The position numbers were made by a program, and so were the translations under genes. The notes below the pieces were generated by a model that had not been told where the DNA came from, ran no database searches, and saw only the letters and a list, made by a program, of their open reading frames with translations. Below are positions 30,990 through 40,600 of a stretch of 64,000 bases of DNA, in pieces; position 1 is the first letter of the stretch; each line of letters starts with the position of its first letter. The stretch is taken from assembly GCF_000171235.2 (NCBI RefSeq), contig NZ_ABEA03000126.1, positions 1 to 64,000 of the forward strand. Direction: 5' to 3'. The stretch is from Geminisphaera colitermitum TAV2 (GTDB lineage: Bacteria > Verrucomicrobiota > Verrucomicrobiia > Opitutales > Opitutaceae).

Positions 30990-31289
30990 ATGTCCGCCGC
31001 TGAAATTCTCAAAACCATCACGGACACGATCCTGATCCCGCTTTGTATCTGGATTCTCTATACCGTTCACCGGTTGGACAAGCGCGTTGAAATCAACGTC
31101 GTTTACGGGAAGCAGCACGAACAAGAAGTCGTAAAACTTTGGGCGGAGATCAATGACACAAAATCGCGTCTCCAACAGATCGACGCCCAGTTGCTTGAAC
31201 TGCGCCTGAGGTTTCCCGTCACAGATAAAACACCGGACCTCTCCCACCTGATGCCCCGCAAGCATCCGACAAAACCATACACACCATGA
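30990..31289 (+). CDS. Holin-like or inner-membrane lysis protein
   Basis: 99 residues. One N-terminal transmembrane helix (TITDTILIPLCIWILYTVHRL, about 9-29) followed by a coiled-coil-like segment (HEQEVVKLWAEINDTKSRLQQIDAQLLELRLRF). This topology fits an i-spanin or a class-III-type holin. It starts 1 bp after the lipoprotein stop and overlaps the next gene. A dedicated endolysin is not recognised in the neighbourhood. Confidence 0.6.
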   Translation: MSAAEILKTITDTILIPLCIWILYTVHRLDKRVEINVVYGKQHEQEVVKLWAEINDTKSRLQQIDAQLLELRLRFPVTDKTPDLSHLMPRKHPTKPYTP

Positions 31290-31558
31290 TCGAACCCGAC
31301 TCCCCCCCCCCCTCCCCCTCACAGGGCAACACGCTTAGCGTGCCGCTCTCTGTTCTCGAAATCGACGGCACGCCGCCAGCCATTGGCGACGAAGCCGAAG
31401 CGATGGTCAAAGTCCGCATCGTCTCCACCGATGAGGCCGCCGGGACCGCGCAAGTCGAAATCGTTGCCGTCAACGGTCAGGACGTTTCCTCCCCCGCCCG
31501 CGAACCGGGCGAAGCGGACATCGCCCGTCTGGCCGCCGCCGCCGACGCAAAACTCTAG
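31286..31558 (+). CDS. Small hypothetical virion-module protein
   Basis: 90 residues, acidic, with a low-complexity Pro/Ser start coded by a short C tract and a central strand-rich region (NTLSVPLSVLEIDGTPPAIGDEAEAMVKVRIVSTDEAAGTAQVEIVAVNG) suited to a small beta domain; similar small proteins occur near scaffold and lysis genes in other phages. Overlaps the preceding gene by 4 bp. Confidence 0.55.
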   Translation: MIEPDSPPPSPSQGNTLSVPLSVLEIDGTPPAIGDEAEAMVKVRIVSTDEAAGTAQVEIVAVNGQDVSSPAREPGEADIARLAAAADAKL

Positions 31559-31568
31559 CCAACCCGCC

Positions 31569-31835
31569 ATGCCGATCTACGAATATCAGGAAACTGAAAC
31601 GGGGCTGACATTTGACGCCCATTTCCCGGTCGGCAAAGCGCCGGATGCTATCACGTTCCGGCGTGTCACCGTCCCCCGCCGTGTCGGAACCATTGTCGGG
31701 GCGAAACCGCCGTCCATGGGCGAACAACTCATGGGCGGATTTCGCGCCCTCGAAGAGGCAGGCAAGCTCAATGACCATAACCCGAATTATCTTCCGATAA
31801 ATGTAGTCAAAAAAACACTACAAACGCCGGACTGA
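31569..31835 (+). CDS. FmdB-like N-terminus protein lacking zinc cysteines
   Basis: 88 residues from ATG 31569. The start (MPIYEYQETETGLTFDAHF) resembles FmdB-type zinc-ribbon proteins (MPIYEYxC...), but no cysteines are present, so it cannot form the ribbon. The rest (ITFRRVTVPRRVGTIVGAKPPSMGEQLMGGF) resembles small phage proteins of unknown role. Followed by a short CCAAGCTC-type repeat before the fibre gene. Confidence 0.5.
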   Translation: MPIYEYQETETGLTFDAHFPVGKAPDAITFRRVTVPRRVGTIVGAKPPSMGEQLMGGFRALEEAGKLNDHNPNYLPINVVKKTLQTPD

Positions 31836-31840
31836 GTCAA

Positions 31841-31872
31841 AAAGCTGAAAGCTCCAAGCTCATAGCTCCAAC
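31841..31872. repeat. AGCTGAAAGCTCCAAGCTC repeat
   Basis: Short intergenic copy of the AGCTCC/CCAAGCTC repeat family also found at 10886-10935 and 11118-11200. Confidence 0.65.
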
Positions 31873-31889
31873 TACCAACCGCTCTCAAC

Positions 31890-32822
31890 ATGCCCGTCCA
31901 AGTCGAAATCGCCCGCCCCGCGTTTGTGGATTCAGACACGCCAAACGCCCGCCAGTTCAATGACGTCACGGTCAAAACCGCCACCGTGCCCGATGCCGCC
32001 GCCACCACGGAAGGCGTTGTGCGCCTTGCGGGTGACCTCGCCGGCACAGCCGACGCGCCCCAACTCGCCGTTGTCAGCAGCCTCAACGCCGGGGAATACG
32101 GGAAAACCGACCTCAACGTCCCGTCCATCACGGTCGATGCCAAGGGGCGCGTCACCAAGGCCGAGGATCGGGCGTTGCCAATTTCGGCGGACGCCGCCAA
32201 CGCGCTCAACGCCGAGACGGCTCAGGCTCGCTGGGAGGCTCTGGGATTCGCCACCTCCGCACTCGCCACGATCATTTACAAACAGGTCATGCAACTGCAT
32301 TACCCGATTGGCGAAATCCTCATCACGCGCCGTAGCGGAAATCCAAATACATGGTTGGGATTCGGCACCTGGGTTGCGCACGGCGGCGGTCGCATGATTG
32401 CCGGTCACGACGGCGGCGACGGGGATTTCAACGCTATCGACAAGACCGGCGGCGGGAAAACGCACACACTCACGCAAGCGCAACTCCCGGCGGCAAAAGT
32501 CACCTTCCCGTCGCAGAACTTGCAAACCAATGAGGACGGAGAGCATCAGCACGAATATGAGGATGCTTACTACGCGGGCATCGTGGGTCAGGCACCGGAA
32601 GGTGTGAAGACCGCGACAATACCGCTCAACCGGGGCACCAGCAATAATTCCTACGGTAGCCCGCGCGTAGCATGGCTGCGCAGTGCCACTACGCCATCCG
32701 GCGGAAAACATAAACACACATTCTCCATGTCACAGGTGCAGTCCAACAACCTCGGCACCGGCGCGGCCATCAACCACCTGCCGCCCTATCAGGTTTATTT
32801 TATTTGGAGGCGCACGGCATGA
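31890..32822 (+). CDS. Tail fibre / collar-type receptor-binding protein
   Basis: 310 residues. N-terminal half: AATTEGVVRLAGDLAGTADAPQL, a fibre-shaft type repeat. C-terminal half has the tail-collar layout (YPIGEILITRRSGNPNTWLGFGTWV, GGGRMIAGHDGGDGDFN, KTHTLTQAQLPA) and His-x-His motifs (EHQHEY, KHKHTF) as in metal-binding short-tail-fibre tips, ending NHLPPYQVYFIWRR. Probably trimeric and exposed for host binding. Its stop overlaps the next start (ATGA). Confidence 0.82.
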   Translation: MPVQVEIARPAFVDSDTPNARQFNDVTVKTATVPDAAATTEGVVRLAGDLAGTADAPQLAVVSSLNAGEYGKTDLNVPSITVDAKGRVTKAEDRALPISADAANALNAETAQARWEALGFATSALATIIYKQVMQLHYPIGEILITRRSGNPNTWLGFGTWVAHGGGRMIAGHDGGDGDFNAIDKTGGGKTHTLTQAQLPAAKVTFPSQNLQTNEDGEHQHEYEDAYYAGIVGQAPEGVKTATIPLNRGTSNNSYGSPRVAWLRSATTPSGGKHKHTFSMSQVQSNNLGTGAAINHLPPYQVYFIWRRTA

Positions 32823-33463
32823 CGCTAAAACAACTCACGGAATTTTGCGCCGAAAAAATCGGTATCAATGACATCACAACACGCGAGCTTGCCGCGAAAT
32901 TCGCCGCCGTCCGCTGGTCAATGATTTGGGATTCGCGCGCATGGACGCAGTCTCGCATTTATGATGCGGTCAGCGTCCCGACCGGACAGCAGGAAGTGAC
33001 CTTGCCCGTGGATTTCACGTTGGTTCACACGGCGCGCTGGAACAAAAACCCCATCCTGCCGATGGACGACATCACGGCCTTTCACCAAGACCCCGGCGCA
33101 TGGGATGCGTCGGGGCCGATTGTCGCTTTCAGCGCGTTGCCCAAGGATGCCGAGGGCCGCGCCCGCATCCGCCTAACGCGTGTTCCGGTCGAGTCCGGCA
33201 CCCTCTACATCATCGGCAAACGCCGTTGCCCGCCGCTCGTCAATGACAACGACGAACCCACGCTGACCGGAATCTCGGAATGCCTCACGGCATTCGTCAT
33301 GGCCGATCTAGAGCAATGGCAGCGTCAGTTCACCAAGGCCCGCGAGTTTTTGTCCGAAGCCAACGCCTTGCTCAAACAGGCGGTGGAAATCGACACACAG
33401 CAGGCAACGCAGGTCGTCCAAGTCATCCCGAACATTCAGCAACTGGAAACTTCTGACTTCTGA
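32819..33463 (+). CDS. Head-tail adaptor / tail tubular A-like protein
   Basis: 214 residues from ATG 32819. Helical N-terminus (TLKQLTEFCAEKIGINDITTRELAAKFAAVRWSMIWDSRAW) and central beta region (VPTGQQEVTLPVDFTLVHTARW), ending in helices (LEQWQRQFTKAREFLSEANALLKQAVEI). This matches podoviral adaptor proteins that sit under the portal. Next to the nozzle-like gene, as in short-tailed phages. The family call is by pattern and location. Confidence 0.65.
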   Translation: MTLKQLTEFCAEKIGINDITTRELAAKFAAVRWSMIWDSRAWTQSRIYDAVSVPTGQQEVTLPVDFTLVHTARWNKNPILPMDDITAFHQDPGAWDASGPIVAFSALPKDAEGRARIRLTRVPVESGTLYIIGKRRCPPLVNDNDEPTLTGISECLTAFVMADLEQWQRQFTKAREFLSEANALLKQAVEIDTQQATQVVQVIPNIQQLETSDF

Positions 33464-33473
33464 TTAGCCTTCC

Positions 33474-35252
33474 ATGTCCCTGCAACTTTTCAGCGACACC
33501 CTTGACGACGATCCGGCCACAGCGGCCTGTGACGGGTTTGTCGGTGCGGATTTTGCCACGAAGCCTAATCTGCTTGCCGAGGGCATCGTTCGGGCCGGGG
33601 AAAATGTCTGGATGGATGCTGACCGCATGGTCAACACCCGGCCCGGCTTGCGCATGGTGTCGCTGTTGCTTGAGAACAACGAGCCGTTGCCCGCCGATGA
33701 TGAGGAGATGCGCATTCAGGGCATGGGCTACTACGACACGCCCGACATCGAACGCCTCATTGTCGCACGCGGCGGCAAGCTCTACGCCATCCACAGCGAT
33801 GACGCCGCCGCGCTTTGGACACTGCTGGAGGGCGCGCCGGAAATCGCCCCCGGCCCTGTCCGCTTCTGCCAGATGGTGGACCGCCTCTATTATCTGGACG
33901 GCGCGGGCGTCCTCAGATGGTGCGCGTTGATCGTTAACACATGGGAACACGGCACGATCACGAAATTTTCCAATGGCACGGACATGCCGGCGTGGCAGTT
34001 TTTGTGCGCCCACCAGTTCCGCCTCTGTCTGGTGCAACGCGGCGGGCATCGCATGTATGTTTCGGCAGTTGGGCAGGCGAGCGCGGAGGCGGATTGGATT
34101 GTCACAGACAACGTTCGCGTTGGCACCGGCGAGGGAGACCCCATCCGCTCTCTCGTCTCCGCCATGGGCGGCGGCCTTGGCGTGTTTTGCGCGGGCAGCG
34201 TCTGGAGCATCGATTCTTCCGACCCGGTTGTCGGCAACTGGTCAATCATGAAGGTGACGGACATCGCCGGTTGCGCCGAGGGCAACACGGTGGTCGCAGT
34301 CGGTCAGGACATCTATTTTCTCTCGCAATGGGGCGTGTGCTCGCTGGGCGCGCTGCAAACGACGGATTCGATTTCCCCGGCGAGCACGATTTCAGCGCCG
34401 ATTCAGCCTTTTTTGGATCGCATCAACTGGAGCCAAATCCGCAACGCATGGGCCACGGTTTGGGGCGATCTTTACCTGCTGGCCCTGCCTTTGGATGAAG
34501 ACACGTTGCCCATAAAAATTTTCCCGTTCCATCTGCGCACCAAGACATGGATGTGCCCTTGGACGGCGAAGCTCGCCCCGCTGTTGCTGCGCGAGGAACC
34601 GACCGGCCCCCTCGCCCTCGAAACCGAAGCGGGGGAATTTTTGATCGACGAGGCCGGCCCCGCGCCAGTCGGCAACGTGCTCGCCGACGAAACGACGGGC
34701 ACTCAGGGCGCGGTTGACCTGATCCCCTTTCGCGGGTTTTCGTGTGGCATCATCTCCCGCTTTGGCGGTTTGTCAGAAACGATCATCGGGGACAGCAACG
34801 GGCGCGTGTTCCTCCTTGATCCGTCATGGGAAAAGGATGACAGCCTGCCGAATCGTTCGCAGGAAATTCCCTCGTGGGTGACAACAAAATCACTGGATTT
34901 TGAATTCCCTTCGCATCTCAAACAGCCGTTTTGGATGCAGGTGTTGTTCTTCAAATCCACCGCGCGCGGCGTGCAACTCAACCTTGTGCGCGACGGGTTG
35001 CTGTCATGGCCGGACACGGCACTGGAGGAATGCGAAAAAATTGAACGTTTCGAGACGATGGGCGGCGCGGCGTTTTTCCCGATCACGTTCCCGATACACT
35101 TTCAGCGCACGTCCTCTTTCGAGGTGAAACGGCACATCCGCGACATGCCGCGCTTCCTCGAATGCGGTCTGCAAATCCACTGCGCGCGCGGTCGCTTGCG
35201 CCTGCGCAGCGTGCGCTTCGCCACGTTTCTCGACACCCCGGAACTGCTCTAA
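33474..35252 (+). CDS. Tail nozzle / tubular B-like structural protein
   Basis: 592 residues. N-terminal GFVGADFATKPNLLAEGIVRAGENVWMDADRMVNTRPGLRM is the start typical of podovirus nozzle or stabilisation proteins; the body shows beta-propeller-like repeats (DRLYYLDGAGVLRWCAL, FRLCLVQRGGHRMYVSA, GLGVFCAGSVWSID, DIYFLSQWGVCSLGALQTTDSISPAS). Together with the adaptor it forms the short tail tube. 10 bp after the adaptor gene. Confidence 0.75.
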   Translation: MSLQLFSDTLDDDPATAACDGFVGADFATKPNLLAEGIVRAGENVWMDADRMVNTRPGLRMVSLLLENNEPLPADDEEMRIQGMGYYDTPDIERLIVARGGKLYAIHSDDAAALWTLLEGAPEIAPGPVRFCQMVDRLYYLDGAGVLRWCALIVNTWEHGTITKFSNGTDMPAWQFLCAHQFRLCLVQRGGHRMYVSAVGQASAEADWIVTDNVRVGTGEGDPIRSLVSAMGGGLGVFCAGSVWSIDSSDPVVGNWSIMKVTDIAGCAEGNTVVAVGQDIYFLSQWGVCSLGALQTTDSISPASTISAPIQPFLDRINWSQIRNAWATVWGDLYLLALPLDEDTLPIKIFPFHLRTKTWMCPWTAKLAPLLLREEPTGPLALETEAGEFLIDEAGPAPVGNVLADETTGTQGAVDLIPFRGFSCGIISRFGGLSETIIGDSNGRVFLLDPSWEKDDSLPNRSQEIPSWVTTKSLDFEFPSHLKQPFWMQVLFFKSTARGVQLNLVRDGLLSWPDTALEECEKIERFETMGGAAFFPITFPIHFQRTSSFEVKRHIRDMPRFLECGLQIHCARGRLRLRSVRFATFLDTPELL

Positions 35253-35255
35253 ACC

Positions 35256-35738
35256 ATGGTTACGCTCCCGGCAAAACTCATCGCCTTCTCACTCGCCAGC
35301 GAGCCGTTCCGCTGTCCGCCCGGCCCTTATGAAGTCATGGCGTTTTTGCGAAAGCATTCGCCGTTTACGCGTCCGTGGTCGATTCGCGCCCTCGCCGACT
35401 GGTTTTTCTTTCACTGGCACAATGGTTCGATCCTTTGCGTGCGTGACGGTTCGCGCATCGTTGCCGCCGCCGTCGCCCGTCAGGTCGATTTCCCTAGGGA
35501 GGCACTGGAAGACGACTATCTGAATCTTGAAAACGGCCGCATCGTCTGGATCGACATGATTGCCAGCGTTCGCCCCCGCGGGTTGCGCCTGCTGGCCCTG
35601 CTTTTGGTCCAGAATGTCCGGGGCACGCCGCTGGCCGTGTGCGGGCGCGTAGTGGCCCATAACTTCCGTCCACGCGTCATACCGTGGCCCGTTTTTTTGT
35701 CCAAAATCATCAACTCTCAACCGCAAAAAAAGGAATAA
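35256..35738 (+). CDS. GNAT-like or internal virion protein of unknown role
   Basis: 160 residues. Contains GSRIVAAAVARQVDF then IVWIDMIASVRPRGLRLLALLL, the strand-helix order of the acetyltransferase (GNAT) fold seen in small phage tail-module proteins, but the acetyl-CoA loop (RGxGxA) is only approximate (RPRGLRL). Trp/Phe-rich N-terminal half (LADWFFFHWHNGS). Starts 3 bp after the nozzle gene. Confidence 0.5.
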   Translation: MVTLPAKLIAFSLASEPFRCPPGPYEVMAFLRKHSPFTRPWSIRALADWFFFHWHNGSILCVRDGSRIVAAAVARQVDFPREALEDDYLNLENGRIVWIDMIASVRPRGLRLLALLLVQNVRGTPLAVCGRVVAHNFRPRVIPWPVFLSKIINSQPQKKE

Positions 35739-35740
35739 TC

Positions 35741-36793
35741 ATGGGTGGCAAAGGCGATGAACCACAACCGGCGGACTATGCCGCCGCGCAACAAGAGGCA
35801 CTTTACACGCAATACGATTTGCTGCCGAGCCAGCGTATGCTTGAGCAGGCCGCCAGCCAGGGAAAAAAGATCCAGTATGTCGATCCGCGCACTGGCGAGA
35901 CCAAGACCGCCGATTTTACCGGACTCGGCGATTTTGAAAACACCAAGGCTTACGTCGATTTGCTCGCACAAGTCACCGATGACATGTCGGAAAAAGACTA
36001 TGCGCGACGGCTCGAATACGGGATAAAAAATGCGCAGGCCGCCGCCGATGAAGTCAAGGCCGCCGATCCGCTCGCGTATGAGGTCCGGCAAGACGTCACG
36101 CAAAAAATAAAAGATCAGGTCAACGCGGAGACGGAAACATTTGACCCGTCCGCCGACCTCGCACGCGAAGCCGCGCGCGCCGGAAGCGAAGGGCAGGCTT
36201 CGCAAAACATGACGGCTTTGCTCGCTCAGCTCGCACAGGAATACCAGCTTGGCGGACAGCTTGACGCGCAGACTCAACGGCAGTTGACCGACCAGACGCG
36301 CAGCGGGCAGGCCGCGCGCGGCAATTACCTTGGCGATGCCGCCGCCGTCGTGGAATCCGCCACGATGGGGCAGGCCGCCGAGGCCCGCAAACAGCAGCGG
36401 CTTGGCAACCTCATGACGGGCATCGGTCAGGAGGCGCAGTTGGCGCAACTCGGCATCGGAGCGGCGCAGGCTCAGGCCAACGAAGAGCGTTCCGCACGCG
36501 CCGAGACATGGGGCCATGAACAACAGGCGCTCTCTAACGCGAGCGCGATTGTCTTGGGGCAACCGATCACAAACCAGTTTGGCAGTCTCGCCGCCGCCCA
36601 ACAGGGCGCGGCACCGGGCGCGGCCAACTTCGCCGGGCTCGTTCAGAGCGGCACCAACTTCAACGCCAACGCCGGTTCCGAAATCTTCCAGATGCAGGGT
36701 CAGAACTACAAAACACAGATGGAAAATCAGCAGGATTCGCCCTGGATGAGCCTGCTGGGCGGCGCGGCCGGCGCGGCCATGATGTCGATCTAA
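35741..36793 (+). CDS. Ejection-type internal virion protein 1
   Basis: 350 residues from ATG 35741 (MGGKGDEPQPADYAAAQQEAL). Gln/Ala-rich and helical throughout (EDYARRLEYGIKNAQAAADEVKAAD-type segments; LGIGAAQAQANEERSARAETW), ending in a glycine-rich hydrophobic segment (WMSLLGGAAGAAMMSI). Composition, size and place between nozzle and giant protein fit podoviral ejection proteins that leave the capsid with the DNA. Confidence 0.65.
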   Translation: MGGKGDEPQPADYAAAQQEALYTQYDLLPSQRMLEQAASQGKKIQYVDPRTGETKTADFTGLGDFENTKAYVDLLAQVTDDMSEKDYARRLEYGIKNAQAAADEVKAADPLAYEVRQDVTQKIKDQVNAETETFDPSADLAREAARAGSEGQASQNMTALLAQLAQEYQLGGQLDAQTQRQLTDQTRSGQAARGNYLGDAAAVVESATMGQAAEARKQQRLGNLMTGIGQEAQLAQLGIGAAQAQANEERSARAETWGHEQQALSNASAIVLGQPITNQFGSLAAAQQGAAPGAANFAGLVQSGTNFNANAGSEIFQMQGQNYKTQMENQQDSPWMSLLGGAAGAAMMSI

Positions 36794-36850
36794 CGTCCAT
36801 CCGGACTCACCTAACATACAAAACAACAGTATCAGAAAGGAAACTACACA

Positions 36851-37630
36851 ATGGCACGGGTATCACATCTCGCAGACGGGCTTACGCTCGGCATGAAAAT
36901 CGGCGCTGACGCACGGCAGGCGCGCGCAGACCGCGATCTGCGCAAGGAACTCACACAAAAACAACTGGACGCGGATGCCGCCCGCTGGCGCGAACGCATG
37001 GCTCACGAAGTCGATATGCAGGGCCGTGGGTTTACACATGCCGCAGACCAAGCCGAACGCGGCTTTGGCTACAGCATGAAACTTGGCGACGCCGACCGCG
37101 GTCACCGCACCAGCGAGCGGCTGGGAAGCCAAGATTTCACACTAAACCGCGACGCCCTGCAACAGGGCTTCAAGTCCGGCGAGAGCGAGAAGCAACGGCT
37201 GTTCGAGGATATCCGCTTGGGCAAGCAGCTTGACCACGACGCACGGCAGCGGGGAATCGACCGCACACTGCGCCAGAGCCTCGCCGACGCCGAACTGACG
37301 TCCAAGAATGTGCCGCAGGCTGTTGTCACCATGACAGACCCGCGCGACACAAACAACGTCATCAGGACTTCCGGCCCCGCCGCCACCCTGCTCGCCTCCC
37401 GACTCGGCACTGGCAGTATGGGGCGCGCAGGCGGATCAACGCCATCATTCGGCGAGCTTCCTGTGGTGGGGAAAACATATTCGAGAAATGAGGACGGAAC
37501 GGTTTCCACCGCTCCGCTGGCGCGGCCCGCCGCGCCGACGTTCGATCCGAAGAGCGAAGGAAGGATTGTGAATGGACCGGACGGCAGACGCTACGTGATC
37601 AAAAACGGCACGCCGATTCCCGCAAACTAA
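36851..37630 (+). CDS. Ejection-type internal virion protein 2
   Basis: 259 residues. Highly charged and helical (ADARQARADRDLRKELTQKQLDADAARWRERMAHEVDM; RQRGIDRTLRQSLADAEL), with a Gly/Pro C-terminus (GPDGRRYVIKNGTPIP). No cysteine or catalytic motif. It lies between the first ejection-type gene and the giant protein, so it is probably a second injected protein. Confidence 0.6.
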   Translation: MARVSHLADGLTLGMKIGADARQARADRDLRKELTQKQLDADAARWRERMAHEVDMQGRGFTHAADQAERGFGYSMKLGDADRGHRTSERLGSQDFTLNRDALQQGFKSGESEKQRLFEDIRLGKQLDHDARQRGIDRTLRQSLADAELTSKNVPQAVVTMTDPRDTNNVIRTSGPAATLLASRLGTGSMGRAGGSTPSFGELPVVGKTYSRNEDGTVSTAPLARPAAPTFDPKSEGRIVNGPDGRRYVIKNGTPIPAN

Positions 37631-37645
37631 ACGCAAATCACGCAC

Positions 37646-40600
37646 ATGACAAACCCTCCGCTTCCCACAGGCTGGACCTATGCGGACGAAGAACCGTCCG
37701 CGACAAACCCTCCGCTCCCCACAGGCTGGACTTATGCAGAGCCGGAAACGGTCGGAACGATCCGGGGGACGTTCAACAGCGCGAAGCGCGGCGGTCATGC
37801 GGCGTTGCAATCGCTGGATGCGGTCGGTCTGGTAGCCCGGTCGAATTGGGACAGGCAACTCGCCGAGTGGGAAAATTCGCCCAATCCCAAGTTGCGGGAA
37901 CGTGCGAGAAAAAATCGTGAGCTCATCCGTGAGCAGACTCCGCAAATCATTCAGGACATCGCCGGGCGACAGGCGAAAATTGAAGCCTTGCCGCAAGCCC
38001 CCGGCAAGGAGGCGTTCGACCAAGCGGAGGGAGCTTGGGCGAAGTTGGTGGAAGCTGGTAAAAGTCCAATACAGGCCATTGCCGGGCTCTCCGCCGAGAG
38101 CATCCCGGCCAGCGCGCCCAGCATCGCCCTTGGCGCGCTAGGCTCCGCGGGGGGGCCGGTGGGAACCGCAATCGGAGCGGGAACCGGGTCGTATGCCATG
38201 GAATATGCCGGCACGCTCATCGACGTAATCCGTCAGGAAGGCGGCGATTTTCAGAAACCGAAAACCATCCAAGCGATTTTGAATGATCCTGAAAAAATCG
38301 CGGCGATTCAGGCCAAGGCGGCAAAGCGGGGCGTGCCCGTGGCGGTAATGGATGCGTTATCGGCGGGTCTGGCCGGTCGATTGTTCCGTGCGCCTGCGAA
38401 GAGTCTGATTGGAAAGATCGGCCAAGGCACGGCGGAAGTCGGCATTCAGGGCGCGTTGGGCGGCGCGGGTGAAGCGTTTGGCTCCCTCGCTGTCGGGGAT
38501 AAGGTGGACTGGGGCGCCGTGGTTGCCGAGGCATTGGGCGAAGTCGGCCCCGGCAGTGTGGAGATTGGCACCGGCGTTGTCCGTGACCGGCTTTCCGACA
38601 CCGGGAAAAATGTCCGTGAATCCGAAAAGACACTACAGGCTCAACAGAAACAACTTATTGCCGGGCAACGTCCCGCGCAGATGTTTCCAATCGGACCTGA
38701 CGGCGTGGAGGCCAGCGGCGAACTGAATCTGCCGAGGGGCATGGCCCGCCTGCAAACCGAGCGCGGCGTCTTTCACTACAACCCGCGCCTCGTATCCGCC
38801 GCCAAAATACGCGAATTGAGCGCAGCGGGCAGGGAAAACGAAATTCTTGGCCTTGGCCCGCTCAACAAAAGCGACGTGGAGAACCGCGCCGCCGCCACTG
38901 GCGAGCCCATCGTTGCCATCACGGAACGCACGCCGGACGGCGTTGAAGTCAAAAGCGCGGTCGGCACTCCCGGCACCGCGCAACAACAGGCCGCCGCGCT
39001 CGAAAAGCAAAAAACACCCGGCAACACGGTACAGGTGGAACCGGCGCAAGGAGTCATTGCCGACCGGTTGAAGGAAAAATCGGGCGGCTTGGATGAGATC
39101 ATGGCTCAGGTTGCCACCGCCGATGCGGAGCGTGCGAAGGCGCGGGCGGAAGAGCAGGCGCAACGGGTGGCACGGCTTGAGGCCGCCCGGCAAAAACGCG
39201 AGGCGTTTGCCGGTCACTTGGAGGTGGCGCGTGAGACAATGAAAAATCCCGACGCGACGTTTGCGCAGGTGCAGGGCGCGGCCAACGTCATGCGTTTTTA
39301 CGCGGAGGACAATTCCATCGGGCTGGATGAGGAGTCGGTGTCCCGCGCCCGGCGAGGGGCGGAGGCGCTTTCCCGGCGGCTGGCCGACATGCAGGTGAGA
39401 GAGGAGTCCCGGCGCGAAGCGGAGGCGGCTGCGCGTAAACAAAATTCGGATACAGAGGAAGCCTCGAAGCTCGCCCGCATCCGAACCGACAGGGAGCGCA
39501 TCAACTACATCGAGCGCACGGGGCGCGACCCCGATACTGGCAGGATCGTGGAATTGCGCAATGTGCCCGATGATAACCTGCAAGCACTCGACCCGCAGAA
39601 AGAAGGGCTGACACAGGAACAAATCGAAACCGAAATGGAACGCCGGTTCCGCGAGGAGGAACGTGAGTCCGCCGCCACCACGTCTCAGGATTACACGTTG
39701 CGCGATCTGTTCTCAGGTAAGAAAAGCGCGATGAGAGCAGCGGGGTTGACCGCCCCGTTACGTCTGCCCATTCCTGAAAAGACCCGCAAAAAAGGCGGAC
39801 TTGGCGGCGAGTTGCAGATGTTGTGGGAGAGCAATGTTCCGAGCGGCTATTTTAGCAAAACCGCCCCTTCGCTGGACCGTCTGGCTGAGACTTTGCGCGG
39901 GCTTGGCTTCCGCGCCGAAACCGAAACGGATGTGGTGGACCTCATGCAACGCGCCTTTAACGGCGAGCAAATTACCCCCACCTTTGACAACTCAACCGAG
40001 TATGCCACCGCCAGCCATGAATCGGACACGCTGACCGATGCCGGCGCAGAACGTGAAATCGCTGCGCTGCGCAAAGCCTTCCCGGAATTGACGCGGGAAT
40101 ATGACATCGAAACCGGTCTGGTCGAAGACTTGCTGCGGGCGCGTGGACACGATGAGCCGGTGCCGGAATCCGCCGTGGCCGCGATCAAACGCTTGCGCGG
40201 ACAGCAGACTCTCATCGTGCTGGCCGCGCGGGCGTGGAGAGACCGTGCGAAGGGCGCGGCCTTGTTCACTCACGAAATGGCGCATGCCTACCTTGACACC
40301 CTGCCAGCCGAAACGCGCTCCCTGTTGCGCGATCTTTACGAACGCGAGACGAGCGATCACACCGGTCCGCTCTTCGACAGTAACGGAAAACCCAATACAG
40401 ACATCGCCTTTTTGCCGGAGCAATTTTCATCGGAGCGTTTGCGACGCGACCCCGATCTTGCATTCAAAGAATGGTTTGCCGAGCGCGTTGCAAAGTTTAA
40501 CCGCGACTGGATGCGGGGCAAAATCGACGCCACCGGCCACTCCCTGTTGCGACGGCTGGCGCACCAGTTGCGCGAGTTCATCCGCCGCATCTGGTCGGCC

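Noticed and set aside
31569-31835. FmdB-family zinc-ribbon regulator
   Set aside because: Only the MPIYEY start matches; no cysteine is present, so a zinc ribbon is impossible. Kept as an unknown phage protein.
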